Source of the DNA: Beijerinckiaceae bacterium
Lineage (GTDB): Bacteria; Pseudomonadota; Alphaproteobacteria; Rhizobiales; Beijerinckiaceae
NCBI GenBank assembly: GCA_947370975.1
Contig: CANBNG010000001.1
Span: 186,001 to 250,000 of the forward strand
Length of the DNA stretch: 64,000 nucleotides
Direction: 5' to 3'
The notes beneath the pieces were generated by a model. The model was not told the DNA's origin and ran no database searches. It saw nothing but the letters and a program-made list of their open reading frames with translations. Shown one piece after another: positions 43,112 to 50,390 of this stretch. Every line of letters begins with the position of its first letter. Within the stretch, counting starts at the first letter, position 1. The translations under genes and the position numbers were made by a program.

Positions 43112-44296
43112 TTAGATGGCGGGGCCCTTCAAGTGCGGGGTATCGATGACACCTGTCAGCTCTTCCTTGGGAAGCGCGCGGATGAAATCCTCATCGAAGA
43201 CATCGCCCATTTCAGAGGGCACGCCGCTCTTGGCCATTTCATCGAGAAACTTGCGATGAATGCGGTGATCCTGATCTTCATATTCGATCTGGCGACCGCC
43301 CTGCTTCACAGACGTCGACCCGCCGCCCTCATTGCTGACACGTCGCAAGGAGATAAACGGATAGCGCGCGCTGCCGATGCTGCACGCAAGATAGCGCGCC
43401 GGATGATCGCAGGTGTTGAAGTGCTGATGGAACATCCAGAACGGGGGCGTATACATGAAGCCATGACGCCACGGCAGTTCGACAAAATCTGAATCGCCAT
43501 CGTACCAGAGCAGCGAATAGCCCTCGCCGCCCACCGCATGCACATGCGTTCCAGCCGCATGGCGGTGGGCTTTCTTGTAACGACCCACCGGAATCTCGGA
43601 CGTATGCGCATGCATCGTGCCGTCGGCAAGCTGGAAGAACACATTGCGGGAACCCTTGCCGCGCGCATTCAATTCGTAAAGTTTGAAGCTCGTCAGATCA
43701 TGGACGAAATTCGTCTCCCACACATTGATCGTGGCAGCGCCACCAGTGCGCTCATAAGTCGAGTGTTCGCCCTCGCCTTCAAACTTGTTGGGCGCGCCCA
43801 CGCGCTCGGGAAATTTGAACGGATTGTCGAAGACGAAATCGAGGTTGTGATAATGATTGATCGCCAGCGGCGCATCATTGGTGCAGGACAGCCGCGCGCT
43901 TTCGCGGCCTGAAGAATTGAAGATCTGATATTGGGAGTTCAGCGGAATGGAGAAAAGCGCCTTCGGCCCCCATTCAAATGTCTGCTTTTCGCCGCCCGGC
44001 AGCCAGACCGTCGTCGAGCCGAAGCCCGAGAGCACGTAGAAAAAAGCCTCGTAGAGATGTTTCACGGGCCGGGTCTTGCGCGCAGCCTCAACCTCGAGCA
44101 CGTAATTGGCAACAAAATCCCCGCGCCCATGGGTATGGGCAAAGCACCCGCGCGCGTCATAGCGCTCCCAGCGATCGGTCGGCAGCGCCAGAAGGTCGTG
44201 GCCGAAATCCAGATGAACCGGAATCCCCTCGCCCTTGGCCCAGGTCATATAGGGATCGAGAAAGAATTTTCCCGGCTCGGGGGGCGCATCGGACAT
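43112..44296 (-). CDS. Bicupin, gentisate-1,2-dioxygenase-like
   Basis: 394 residues with two cupin barrels. The N-terminal one has VKHLYEAFFYVLSGFGSTTVW and an IFNSSGRESARLSC end; the C-terminal one has GRYKKAHRHAAGTHVHAVGGEGYSLLWYDGD and FHQHFNTCDHPARYLAC, giving several histidines suited to iron. Ring-cleaving gentisate and hydroxynaphthoate dioxygenases share this layout, but so do isomerases and other bicupins, and the exact metal ligands in the first barrel are not clear. First gene of the minus-strand set that continues with Bug, VOC and hydrolase. AGAGGAAA ribosome binding site. Confidence 0.8.
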   Translation of the reverse strand: MSDAPPEPGKFFLDPYMTWAKGEGIPVHLDFGHDLLALPTDRWERYDARGCFAHTHGRGDFVANYVLEVEAARKTRPVKHLYEAFFYVLSGFGSTTVWLPGGEKQTFEWGPKALFSIPLNSQYQIFNSSGRESARLSCTNDAPLAINHYHNLDFVFDNPFKFPERVGAPNKFEGEGEHSTYERTGGAATINVWETNFVHDLTSFKLYELNARGKGSRNVFFQLADGTMHAHTSEIPVGRYKKAHRHAAGTHVHAVGGEGYSLLWYDGDSDFVELPWRHGFMYTPPFWMFHQHFNTCDHPARYLACSIGSARYPFISLRRVSNEGGGSTSVKQGGRQIEYEDQDHRIHRKFLDEMAKSGVPSEMGDVFDEDFIRALPKEELTGVIDTPHLKGPAI

Positions 44297-44419
44297 TGCG
44301 TTTCCTCTTTTTTGTTTGTTTTTGGATCAGACGCGAAGCCGCATCTGGAAAGCCCTTGCATGCAGTTTAACCAAGCAATACGCGCGGCAGCAAGAGCGCA
44401 TGAACACGCGCCCCACAAC

Positions 44420-44458
44420 AACAAAAAGCCTGCGCGCACGGACGTGCACGCAGGCTTT
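44420..44458 (-). terminator. Rho-independent terminator of the TauD-type gene
   Basis: On the minus strand a 15-bp stem with one mismatch (arms AAAGCCTGCGTGCAC and GTGCGCGCAGGCTTT) with a four-base loop, then TTTTTGTTGTTG. Begins 22 bases after the TauD-type stop codon and separates it from the bicupin gene. Confidence 0.88.
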
Positions 44459-44480
44459 GATCTATAAAAGCGTGATGCGC

Positions 44481-45305
44481 TCAGCGAACCGGGCGCGCCT
44501 CGCCTTCGAACTGGACGCGATAGCCCGAGCGGACGTTGGGCCAATAATCCCAGATCGCGAAATGCTGCGTGCAGCGGTTATCCCAGAAGGCGACCGAATT
44601 CTCACGCCAGCGGAACCGCATCTGCCAATGCGGCTTGGCAATATGGGCGAAGAGGAACTCGAGCAGCGCGTCGCTCTCGTCGCGCGGAATGCCAAGGATG
44701 CGCGTCGTGAAGCCGCAATTGACGAAGAGCAATTTGCGACCGGTTTCCGGGTGCGTCACGACAATCGGATGCTCGGCCGTCGGGTAGACGGTCGTGCTCT
44801 TGTCAAACAGCTTGGCGCCGTCATGGAGCGCCGAGAGCGGCTCGAGGAACGCCTTCATCTGCGGCGAGAGCGCATCGTAAGCTGCATAGGCGCTGGCAAA
44901 CAACGTGTCGCCGCCGCCATCGGGGGGCAGGATCTTCTGGATGAGGATCGAGCCCGTGGGCGGGATTTCCGCGCAGCTCTGGTCGGAATGCCAGACTTCG
45001 CCGGAAATGCGCTTGGAGTTCTCGTCGAAATGCTGGAGGCGGATCGCCGGAAAACCTTCGGCAGGCTTGGAGGCCGTGCCCGCGCCGCCAACATGGATAT
45101 GCACATGGCCAAAATAGCCGGCTAGGCGCATCTGGTCTTCAAAGCTGATCGCCTGATCGCGGAAAAAGATCACGCCATATTTCAGGAAGGCCGCATGGAC
45201 ATCGCTTCTCTGCTTGTCACTCAGCGGCTTCGTCAGATCGATATTGCCGATTTCCGCGCCGACATGGGGCGAGGACGGGGTGATCGTAATCTGGTCTGAG
45301 CTCAC
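44481..45305 (-). CDS. TauD/TfdA-family Fe(II)/2-oxoglutarate dioxygenase
   Basis: 274 residues. The iron ligands H106, D108 (WHSDQS) and H248 (CTQHFAIWDYW) and 2-oxoglutarate arginines R259 and R263 sit at the spacing of E. coli TauD (H255, R266, R270). Family members release sulfite from taurine and alkyl sulfonates or cleave phenoxyacetates; which one cannot be told. Starts with GTG, eight bases after AAGGAG; an ATG between them opens only a three-codon frame (ATG TCG TGA) that overlaps the start. The adjacent NitT/TauT ABC genes upstream support a sulfonate. Confidence 0.92.
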   Translation of the reverse strand: MSSDQITITPSSPHVGAEIGNIDLTKPLSDKQRSDVHAAFLKYGVIFFRDQAISFEDQMRLAGYFGHVHIHVGGAGTASKPAEGFPAIRLQHFDENSKRISGEVWHSDQSCAEIPPTGSILIQKILPPDGGGDTLFASAYAAYDALSPQMKAFLEPLSALHDGAKLFDKSTTVYPTAEHPIVVTHPETGRKLLFVNCGFTTRILGIPRDESDALLEFLFAHIAKPHWQMRFRWRENSVAFWDNRCTQHFAIWDYWPNVRSGYRVQFEGEARPVR

Positions 45306-45400
45306 GACATGGTCTCCTTTTGTATTTTGGACATTGATCGCGTTTGGAAGCTTGATCGATGATCTAGCAGTTTCGGCAAGACAGTGCGAGGCGGGCCAGC

Positions 45401-46180
45401 TTAGTCGGCAATTGCGAGCTCCGACCAGATGGTCTGGACCAGCGCCCCGAAGCGGGGATCGCCGCGCAGGCTGCGCGGATCGCGGGGCCGCTCGAACACG
45501 ACGTCGTGGCTCGCCACAATGCGCCCCGGGCGTGCGCCCATGACGATGACACGGTCGGCCAAAGCCACCGCCTCCTCGATATCATGGGTGACAAAGACGA
45601 TGCTGCGGCGACTCGCCTCCCAGATGCGCAGAAGCTCGCGCCCCATGACGATCTTGGTCTGGTAGTCGAGCGCGCCGAAGGGCTCGTCCATCAGATAGAT
45701 GTCGGGCTCGAAAGCCAGCAGGCGCGCAAGCGACACGCGCTGGCGCATACCGCCAGAGAGTGCCGCCGGATAATGGTTCTCATACCCCTGCAGACGCACC
45801 AGCGAGATCAGGGATGCGATGCGCTCGGCATGCTTCTCCTTGGGTAGGCCCGAGAGCTCGCAGCCGACCGAAATATTACTTGTGACGGTCGCCCAGGGCA
45901 GCAGGGTGTCGCGCTGGAACATGAAGCCTATCTTGGGCTCGGGGTCGCTCGGGGCAGCACGCGCCACCTTGACCGTGCCCGAACGCGCGGCCTGCAAGCC
46001 TGCAACGACCTTGAGCAAAGTCGACTTGCCGCAGCCGCTGGGGCCCACGATTGCGACGAATTCGCCGTCTGCAACCTGCAACGACACGTCGCCAATGGCG
46101 GGCATCTCGTCATTGAAGGCAACGCAGAGATGCTCGATCGAGAGTTTGGCGAGAACGGGCGGCATATCGGACCTGGTCAT
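45401..46180 (-). CDS. NitT/TauT-type ABC transporter ATP-binding protein
   Basis: 259 residues of the SsuB/TauB/NrtD class. Walker A GPSGCGKST, signature LSGGMRQRVSLARL, Walker B IYLMDEPFGALD, and IVFVTHDIEEAVALADRV. The start ATG overlaps the permease stop (ATGA), so it is coupled to it. Third gene of an SBP-permease-ATPase operon and 95 bases before the TauD-type gene on the same strand, which may be co-expressed. Confidence 0.93.
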   Translation of the reverse strand: MTRSDMPPVLAKLSIEHLCVAFNDEMPAIGDVSLQVADGEFVAIVGPSGCGKSTLLKVVAGLQAARSGTVKVARAAPSDPEPKIGFMFQRDTLLPWATVTSNISVGCELSGLPKEKHAERIASLISLVRLQGYENHYPAALSGGMRQRVSLARLLAFEPDIYLMDEPFGALDYQTKIVMGRELLRIWEASRRSIVFVTHDIEEAVALADRVIVMGARPGRIVASHDVVFERPRDPRSLRGDPRFGALVQTIWSELAIAD

Positions 46181-46983
46181 GCACGCCACCGTGTCAGTCG
46201 ATTGGAAACAAGCGCCACGATATTATTGGCGACCATCGCAATGGCGATGAGGATGATGATGCCGGTAAAGACACCCGTCGTGTCGAGCTGGCCCGCAGAG
46301 CGTTCAATATACCAGCCAAGACCCCGGCTAGAGCCGATCAATTCGCCAACCAGCGCACCAATGAGCGCGAGGCCGACGCTGATGCGGAACGAGGCCATGA
46401 TCCAGGTCAGCACGGCAGGCAGCAGAACGCGGCGGATGATGTAGCGATTGCTTGCCCCCATGGTGCGCATGAGATCGATCGGATCGCGATCGAGCGCACG
46501 GACGCCCTCAAGCACATTCAGCACAAACACAAAGACCACCATGGAGAAGGACATCATGACCTTCGCCGGAAGGCCGATGCCAAACCAGAGGATGAACAGC
46601 GGCGCCAGCGCCACGCGCGGCAGGCTGTAGAGCCCCATGAAGAGCGGTTCGGTGATCCGCGCGGCCCGCGTATAACGCGCCATAAGCAGGCCAAGCGACA
46701 CCCCGACTACAGAGCCCAGCGCAAGACCAAGCCCCGCCTCGGTCAACGTCGCCGACATATGCCAGGTCAGATCCCCGCGCTTGGCGAGAAACACCAGACG
46801 CTCGGCAATCAGGCTCGGGCGGCTCGACCAGAACGGGTCAAACACATAAGCGCCGAGCACTTCCCAGACGAGCAAGGTGACAGCCAGGAAAACCGTCTGA
46901 TGGAAAAACAGGCTTTTGAAAAGCCGGCTGGGCGACCAACGGGAGGGAGCCACCCGTTGTGTAGCCGTGATGACGTCGAGCAT
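46177..46983 (-). CDS. NitT/TauT-type ABC transporter permease
   Basis: 268 residues with about six transmembrane helices and the inner-membrane coupling segment ... EGVRALDRDPIDLMRTMGASNRYIIRRVLLPAVLTWIMASFRISVGLALIGALVGEL (the EAA loop). Belongs to the SsuC/TauC/NrtB group that imports sulfonates, nitrate, pyrimidine precursors or aromatic acids. Between the binding protein gene (23 bases) and the ATPase gene (4-base overlap). Confidence 0.92.
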   Translation of the reverse strand: MLDVITATQRVAPSRWSPSRLFKSLFFHQTVFLAVTLLVWEVLGAYVFDPFWSSRPSLIAERLVFLAKRGDLTWHMSATLTEAGLGLALGSVVGVSLGLLMARYTRAARITEPLFMGLYSLPRVALAPLFILWFGIGLPAKVMMSFSMVVFVFVLNVLEGVRALDRDPIDLMRTMGASNRYIIRRVLLPAVLTWIMASFRISVGLALIGALVGELIGSSRGLGWYIERSAGQLDTTGVFTGIIILIAIAMVANNIVALVSNRLTRWRA

Positions 46984-47006
46984 GAGTCACAAACTCCGAA
47001 GGAATG

Positions 47007-47969
47007 TCACGGCTGCGGCAGCAGCGCAGGCACTGAGATCTGCTCGTAGGAGGCCGGCACGAGAGCCGGGTCGCTGACCTTGAGCATGCGCTGCATCAGC
47101 GCATAGCCCTTGGGGTCCATGCGGCCATTGGCGGACAGAAGATGGGGCGCTTCATCGGCCAGAACCACCCGCAGCTTGGGGTCAAGCGCCGGATACATGT
47201 CGGCCAGAGCGGCTTCGACCGCCGGGCGGCTGGAGCGCACCAGCCCCTCGGCCTTGACGACGGCGCGCGCCAGAGCCTTCGCCGTCGCCTCATTGCCCTT
47301 GGTCCACTTTTCGAGGACCAGCAGGCCGAGCGCCGGATATTGCAGATCGCGGTAATCCTGGATCACCTTGAACTTGCCGGGATCGCCCAAGGCGGCCTGC
47401 ACGTCGGGCGTGGTCAACATGCCAGCCGCCACAGCGCCCGTTTCGATTGCCGCGCGCATCGGGCCGCCGGTGCCAACACCCGTGATCTCGACATCGCGGT
47501 CAGCATTCATGCCAGCCTCTTCGAGGAAGTAGCGCAGCGTATTGTCGGTCAGGCTCCCGGCAGCGGTGATGCCGATGCGCTTGCCGGCAAGATCCTTGAG
47601 CGTCTTGGCGGGCGAGGACGCCAGCGCCACCAGGCCGTAGCCATGGAACTCTGTCAGCGCCACGAGCACCAGACCGCCCTGTCCGCGACCGCGCAGGCGC
47701 ACCGCGTGGTCGGCGGCGCAGATGCAGGCCTCGACACTGCCAGACGCCAGCGCCTGGACAGCCGGGCCGCCGCCGCGGAAATCGACGATTTCAATCTTGA
47801 GGTTTTCAGCTGCAAACAGACCCTCGCGCTGGGCGAGCACGATGGGCAGCGAGCCGATGGAATTCTGGGCGGATGCGAGCCGCACCAATGTTTGGGCGCA
47901 AGCAAGGTCCGTCGCACCGGCGAGGATGGTCAACCCGAGGAGGCAGCGACGTAGCCAGATTTTGCTCAT
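47007..47969 (-). CDS. NitT/TauT-type ABC transporter substrate-binding protein
   Basis: 320 residues, signal peptide ending DLACAQ. NMT1/SsuA-like: VRLASAQNSIGSLPIVLAQREGLFAAENLKIEIVDFRGGGPAVQALASGSVEACICAADHAVRLRGRG, then KDLAGKRIGITAAGSLTDNTLRYFLEEAGMN. The ligand pocket cannot be read. First gene of the operon; the 240 bases upstream, to the Lrp gene stop, show no further gene. Confidence 0.9.
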   Translation of the reverse strand: MSKIWLRRCLLGLTILAGATDLACAQTLVRLASAQNSIGSLPIVLAQREGLFAAENLKIEIVDFRGGGPAVQALASGSVEACICAADHAVRLRGRGQGGLVLVALTEFHGYGLVALASSPAKTLKDLAGKRIGITAAGSLTDNTLRYFLEEAGMNADRDVEITGVGTGGPMRAAIETGAVAAGMLTTPDVQAALGDPGKFKVIQDYRDLQYPALGLLVLEKWTKGNEATAKALARAVVKAEGLVRSSRPAVEAALADMYPALDPKLRVVLADEAPHLLSANGRMDPKGYALMQRMLKVSDPALVPASYEQISVPALLPQP

Positions 47970-48208
47970 TCCGGTTCACCCTCTTTTTCCTGGTGCGGCA
48001 GCGCCGGGGCGCTGACCGCGAGACGATTGGAAACTCAGACGTCCTGTGCGCCGATGCGCGGACCTTCAACCAAACCTGAGAAACCAGCAAGCAAGATTCC
48101 AGCCAGAACACGCGCCCGCTCAAGCTATTCTGCAAACAAGCACGTCTGCGCAATTGGCTGCAACAAAATATCGCAAACCGGCTCAAAAACCGGCAACAAT
48201 TATGGTCT

Positions 48209-48700
48209 CTATGTGTGCTCGACAAAGTTCAACGGGATCTCTGTCGTCGACTTGAGTTCTTCGATTGCAAACATGGATGTGACATCGGTGAGTTCGATGC
48301 GCGCAATCAGCTTTTTATAAAGCGCATCATAGCTCTTCAAATCGGACACATGCGCCTTGAGCAGATAGTCGATTTGACCGCTCATGCGATAAAAGTCCAC
48401 GATTTCCGGGATGCTATTGACCACGGCCCCAAATCTCTCCAGCCAATCTGCACTATGTTGATTGGTGCGAATGGCGATGAAAACAGTGACGCCGACATTC
48501 AACAATTCACGATCAAGAATGGCGACGCGCTTGCGGATCGCGCCCGAGGACTCGAGCTTTTGCACACGCCTCCATGTAGCTGTGGGAGACAGGCCGACCT
48601 TGCCCGCCAGTTCCTCAAGAGGCTGCGAGGCATCAGACTGCAACTCCTTCAGCAATTTGATATCGAATGTATCGAGCTTCGGCTTCTTCTCGGCTTTCAC
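48209..48700 (-). CDS. Lrp/AsnC-family transcriptional regulator
   Basis: 163 residues. N-terminal winged helix LDTFDIKLLKELQSDASQPLEELAGKVGLSPTATWRRVQKLESSGAIRKRVAILD and a C-terminal RAM domain (VTVFIAIRTNQHSADWLERFGAVVNSIPEIVDFYRMSGQIDYLLKAHVSDLKSYDALYKKLI) for amino acid binding and octamer assembly. The GTG start with AAGGGG upstream gives normal length; an ATG 93 bases earlier would add an unlikely tail. Divergent from the cysteine dioxygenase operon with palindromes between. Lrp-type cysteine sensors such as DecR suggest cysteine or a related thiol as ligand (inference). Confidence 0.9.
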   Translation of the reverse strand: MKAEKKPKLDTFDIKLLKELQSDASQPLEELAGKVGLSPTATWRRVQKLESSGAIRKRVAILDRELLNVGVTVFIAIRTNQHSADWLERFGAVVNSIPEIVDFYRMSGQIDYLLKAHVSDLKSYDALYKKLIARIELTDVTSMFAIEELKSTTEIPLNFVEHT

Positions 48701-48789
48701 AGGCGTCCCCTTCCAGCCCTCGCCTGCCGGATCACCGACAGCGTACAACGGCGTGAGCTCCCGCAGCGCACAATAGACAGAAATTAATT

Positions 48790-48821
48790 CCAAAAAAGCG
48801 CCTTGGAAAGAAATTTTCTAC
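48790..48821. promoter_or_regulatory. Two abutting palindromes, likely Lrp-type operator
   Basis: TTCCAA-N9-TTGGAA at 48790-48810 is directly followed by AGAAATTTTCT at 48811-48821, a perfect 5+1+5 palindrome. AT-rich palindromes of this kind are typical Lrp/AsnC targets. The pair lies 90 bases upstream of the Lrp start and 86 bases upstream of the dioxygenase start, in an AT-rich stretch. Confidence 0.5.
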
Positions 48822-48906
48822 CACATATCAGTCCCTTTTCCTGTAAATCGCAAAAAATTTCCTCGGATTTCGCAATAATTTAAGAGCGTCAACGGAACAG
48901 GACGCA

Positions 48907-49437
48907 ATGCTCATTCTTCAGGACGCAGATCACACAGAGTTGTTCGCCCAACTGAGCGCCAAGTCGCTGGCATCAGGGCCAGAATACCTCACGGCTGGAC
49001 GCGAGGCGCTGGTTCGCCTGCTGGCTGATCCTGGCCTCCTCGATACGGTCAAGCTGGAGCGCCGTGCCGGCGGCTACACCCGAAATCTCGTTTTCGGCGA
49101 CGATCGCATTACGGTTTATGCGATCGTCTGGTCGGCGGGCTCCAAAACATCTATCCACGACCATCATTGTTCATGCTGCTTCGCCATGGTGTCTGGCGCG
49201 CTGCAGGAAACTTGGTATGAAGCAGTCGATAAAACCCATGTCGTGCCCTCGAGGGAGTTCATGCGCAACGCCGGGGAGATTGCCTGCATGCTTCCCACGG
49301 GGCCCAATCTCCACAGGATGTTCAACGTCAGTGACGAAGAAGCGATCTCCATTCACATCTACGGATATGACGGCCGGTCGCGCGCCTCCTCGATTGACTG
49401 CGAATATGACGTGTCGGACCCCTCGCATTCTCAATAA
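48907..49437 (+). CDS. cdo: Cysteine dioxygenase (Arg-type thiol dioxygenase)
   Basis: 176-residue cupin enzyme that adds O2 to a thiol, giving a sulfinate. Iron ligands are H84, H86 (SIHDHHC) and H136 (PNLHRMF). R59 in YTRNLV is identical to the substrate-carboxylate arginine (R60) of mammalian cysteine dioxygenase, which separates it from Gln-type mercaptopropionate dioxygenases. C91 falls at the position of the cross-link cysteine C93, and Y152 or Y154 in HIYGYDG could be its partner. First gene of a six-gene operon; the regulator Lrp is divergent. Confidence 0.88.
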   Translation: MLILQDADHTELFAQLSAKSLASGPEYLTAGREALVRLLADPGLLDTVKLERRAGGYTRNLVFGDDRITVYAIVWSAGSKTSIHDHHCSCCFAMVSGALQETWYEAVDKTHVVPSREFMRNAGEIACMLPTGPNLHRMFNVSDEEAISIHIYGYDGRSRASSIDCEYDVSDPSHSQ

Positions 49438-49515
49438 ATGACTGCTCCGAGCGGTCAAAACGAAATCCGGGCGCAATTGTTGTCGCCGAGCTTTGCGTCT
49501 TTATCAGGAATACAA

Positions 49516-50289
49516 ATGAGCAGCTTTCGCACCGAAACGGTCCTCAATGTGCGCCACTGGACCGATGGCCTTTTCAGCTTCCGCACGACGCGGGATCCGG
49601 GCTTCCGATTCCTGAACGGTCAATTCACCATGATCGGCCTCACGGTCGACGGGCGCCCGCTGCTGCGCGCCTACAGCATGGCGAGCTCACAATATGAAGA
49701 AGAGCTGGAATTTTTCAGCGTGAAAGTGCCAGACGGCCCCCTCACCTCGCGCCTTCAGCACATCAAGGCGGGCGATGAAATTCTGGTCGGGCGCAAGCCG
49801 ACCGGCACGCTCATTCTCGACAATCTGCAATCGGGCAAGACGCTCTATCTGCTGGGCACGGGCACTGGCCTCGCGCCGTTTTTGAGCGTCATCAAGGATC
49901 CCGAGACATACGACCGTTTCGACAAGATCGTGCTGGTGCACGGCTGCCGCTTCAAGGAAGAGCTCGCCTATGAACATTTCATCACGCAGGAATTGCCTGC
50001 CGATGAATTCATCGGCGAGGCCGTGCGCGCGCAGCTTATCTACCATCCGATGGTGACACGCGAAGCCTTCCGCAACACCGGACGCATCACCACCGCGCTG
50101 GAGAACGGGAAACTTGCCGTCGACATCGGCCTTGCGCCCATCGATCCCGCCAATGACCGCTTCATGCTGTGCGGCAGTCCCGCCATGCTGACCGACACTG
50201 TCACCTGGCTCACCGCGCAAGGCTTTGCCGAGGGCAGCAGTTCCGAAGCCGGTCAATATGTGATCGAAAAAGCCTTCGTCGAACGCTAG
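49516..50289 (+). CDS. fpr: Ferredoxin/flavodoxin-NADP(+) reductase
   Basis: 257 residues, the normal size of bacterial subclass I FPR. Transfers electrons between NADPH and ferredoxin or flavodoxin. Seen: FAD loop RAYSMASS, KVPDGPLTSRLQHIKAGDEILVG, NADP region LYLLGTGTGLAPFLSVIKDP, VHGCRFKEELAY, LCGSPAM, and the C-terminal YVIEKAFVER. The frame is open upstream to the previous stop, but the ATG with AGGAAT upstream is the family start. Follows cdo by 78 bases; with the 2Fe-2S protein downstream it may make a redox chain. Confidence 0.93.
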   Translation: MSSFRTETVLNVRHWTDGLFSFRTTRDPGFRFLNGQFTMIGLTVDGRPLLRAYSMASSQYEEELEFFSVKVPDGPLTSRLQHIKAGDEILVGRKPTGTLILDNLQSGKTLYLLGTGTGLAPFLSVIKDPETYDRFDKIVLVHGCRFKEELAYEHFITQELPADEFIGEAVRAQLIYHPMVTREAFRNTGRITTALENGKLAVDIGLAPIDPANDRFMLCGSPAMLTDTVTWLTAQGFAEGSSSEAGQYVIEKAFVER

Positions 50290-50390
50290 AAAGCCTGACG
50301 TCAGGCGCGATAGATGCTTAAATCCCGGCTCGTGGCCCAGCTTTTGAGAAGATGACAGTCGATATGAGTAATTCCGCAGAAGGTGCAGGC

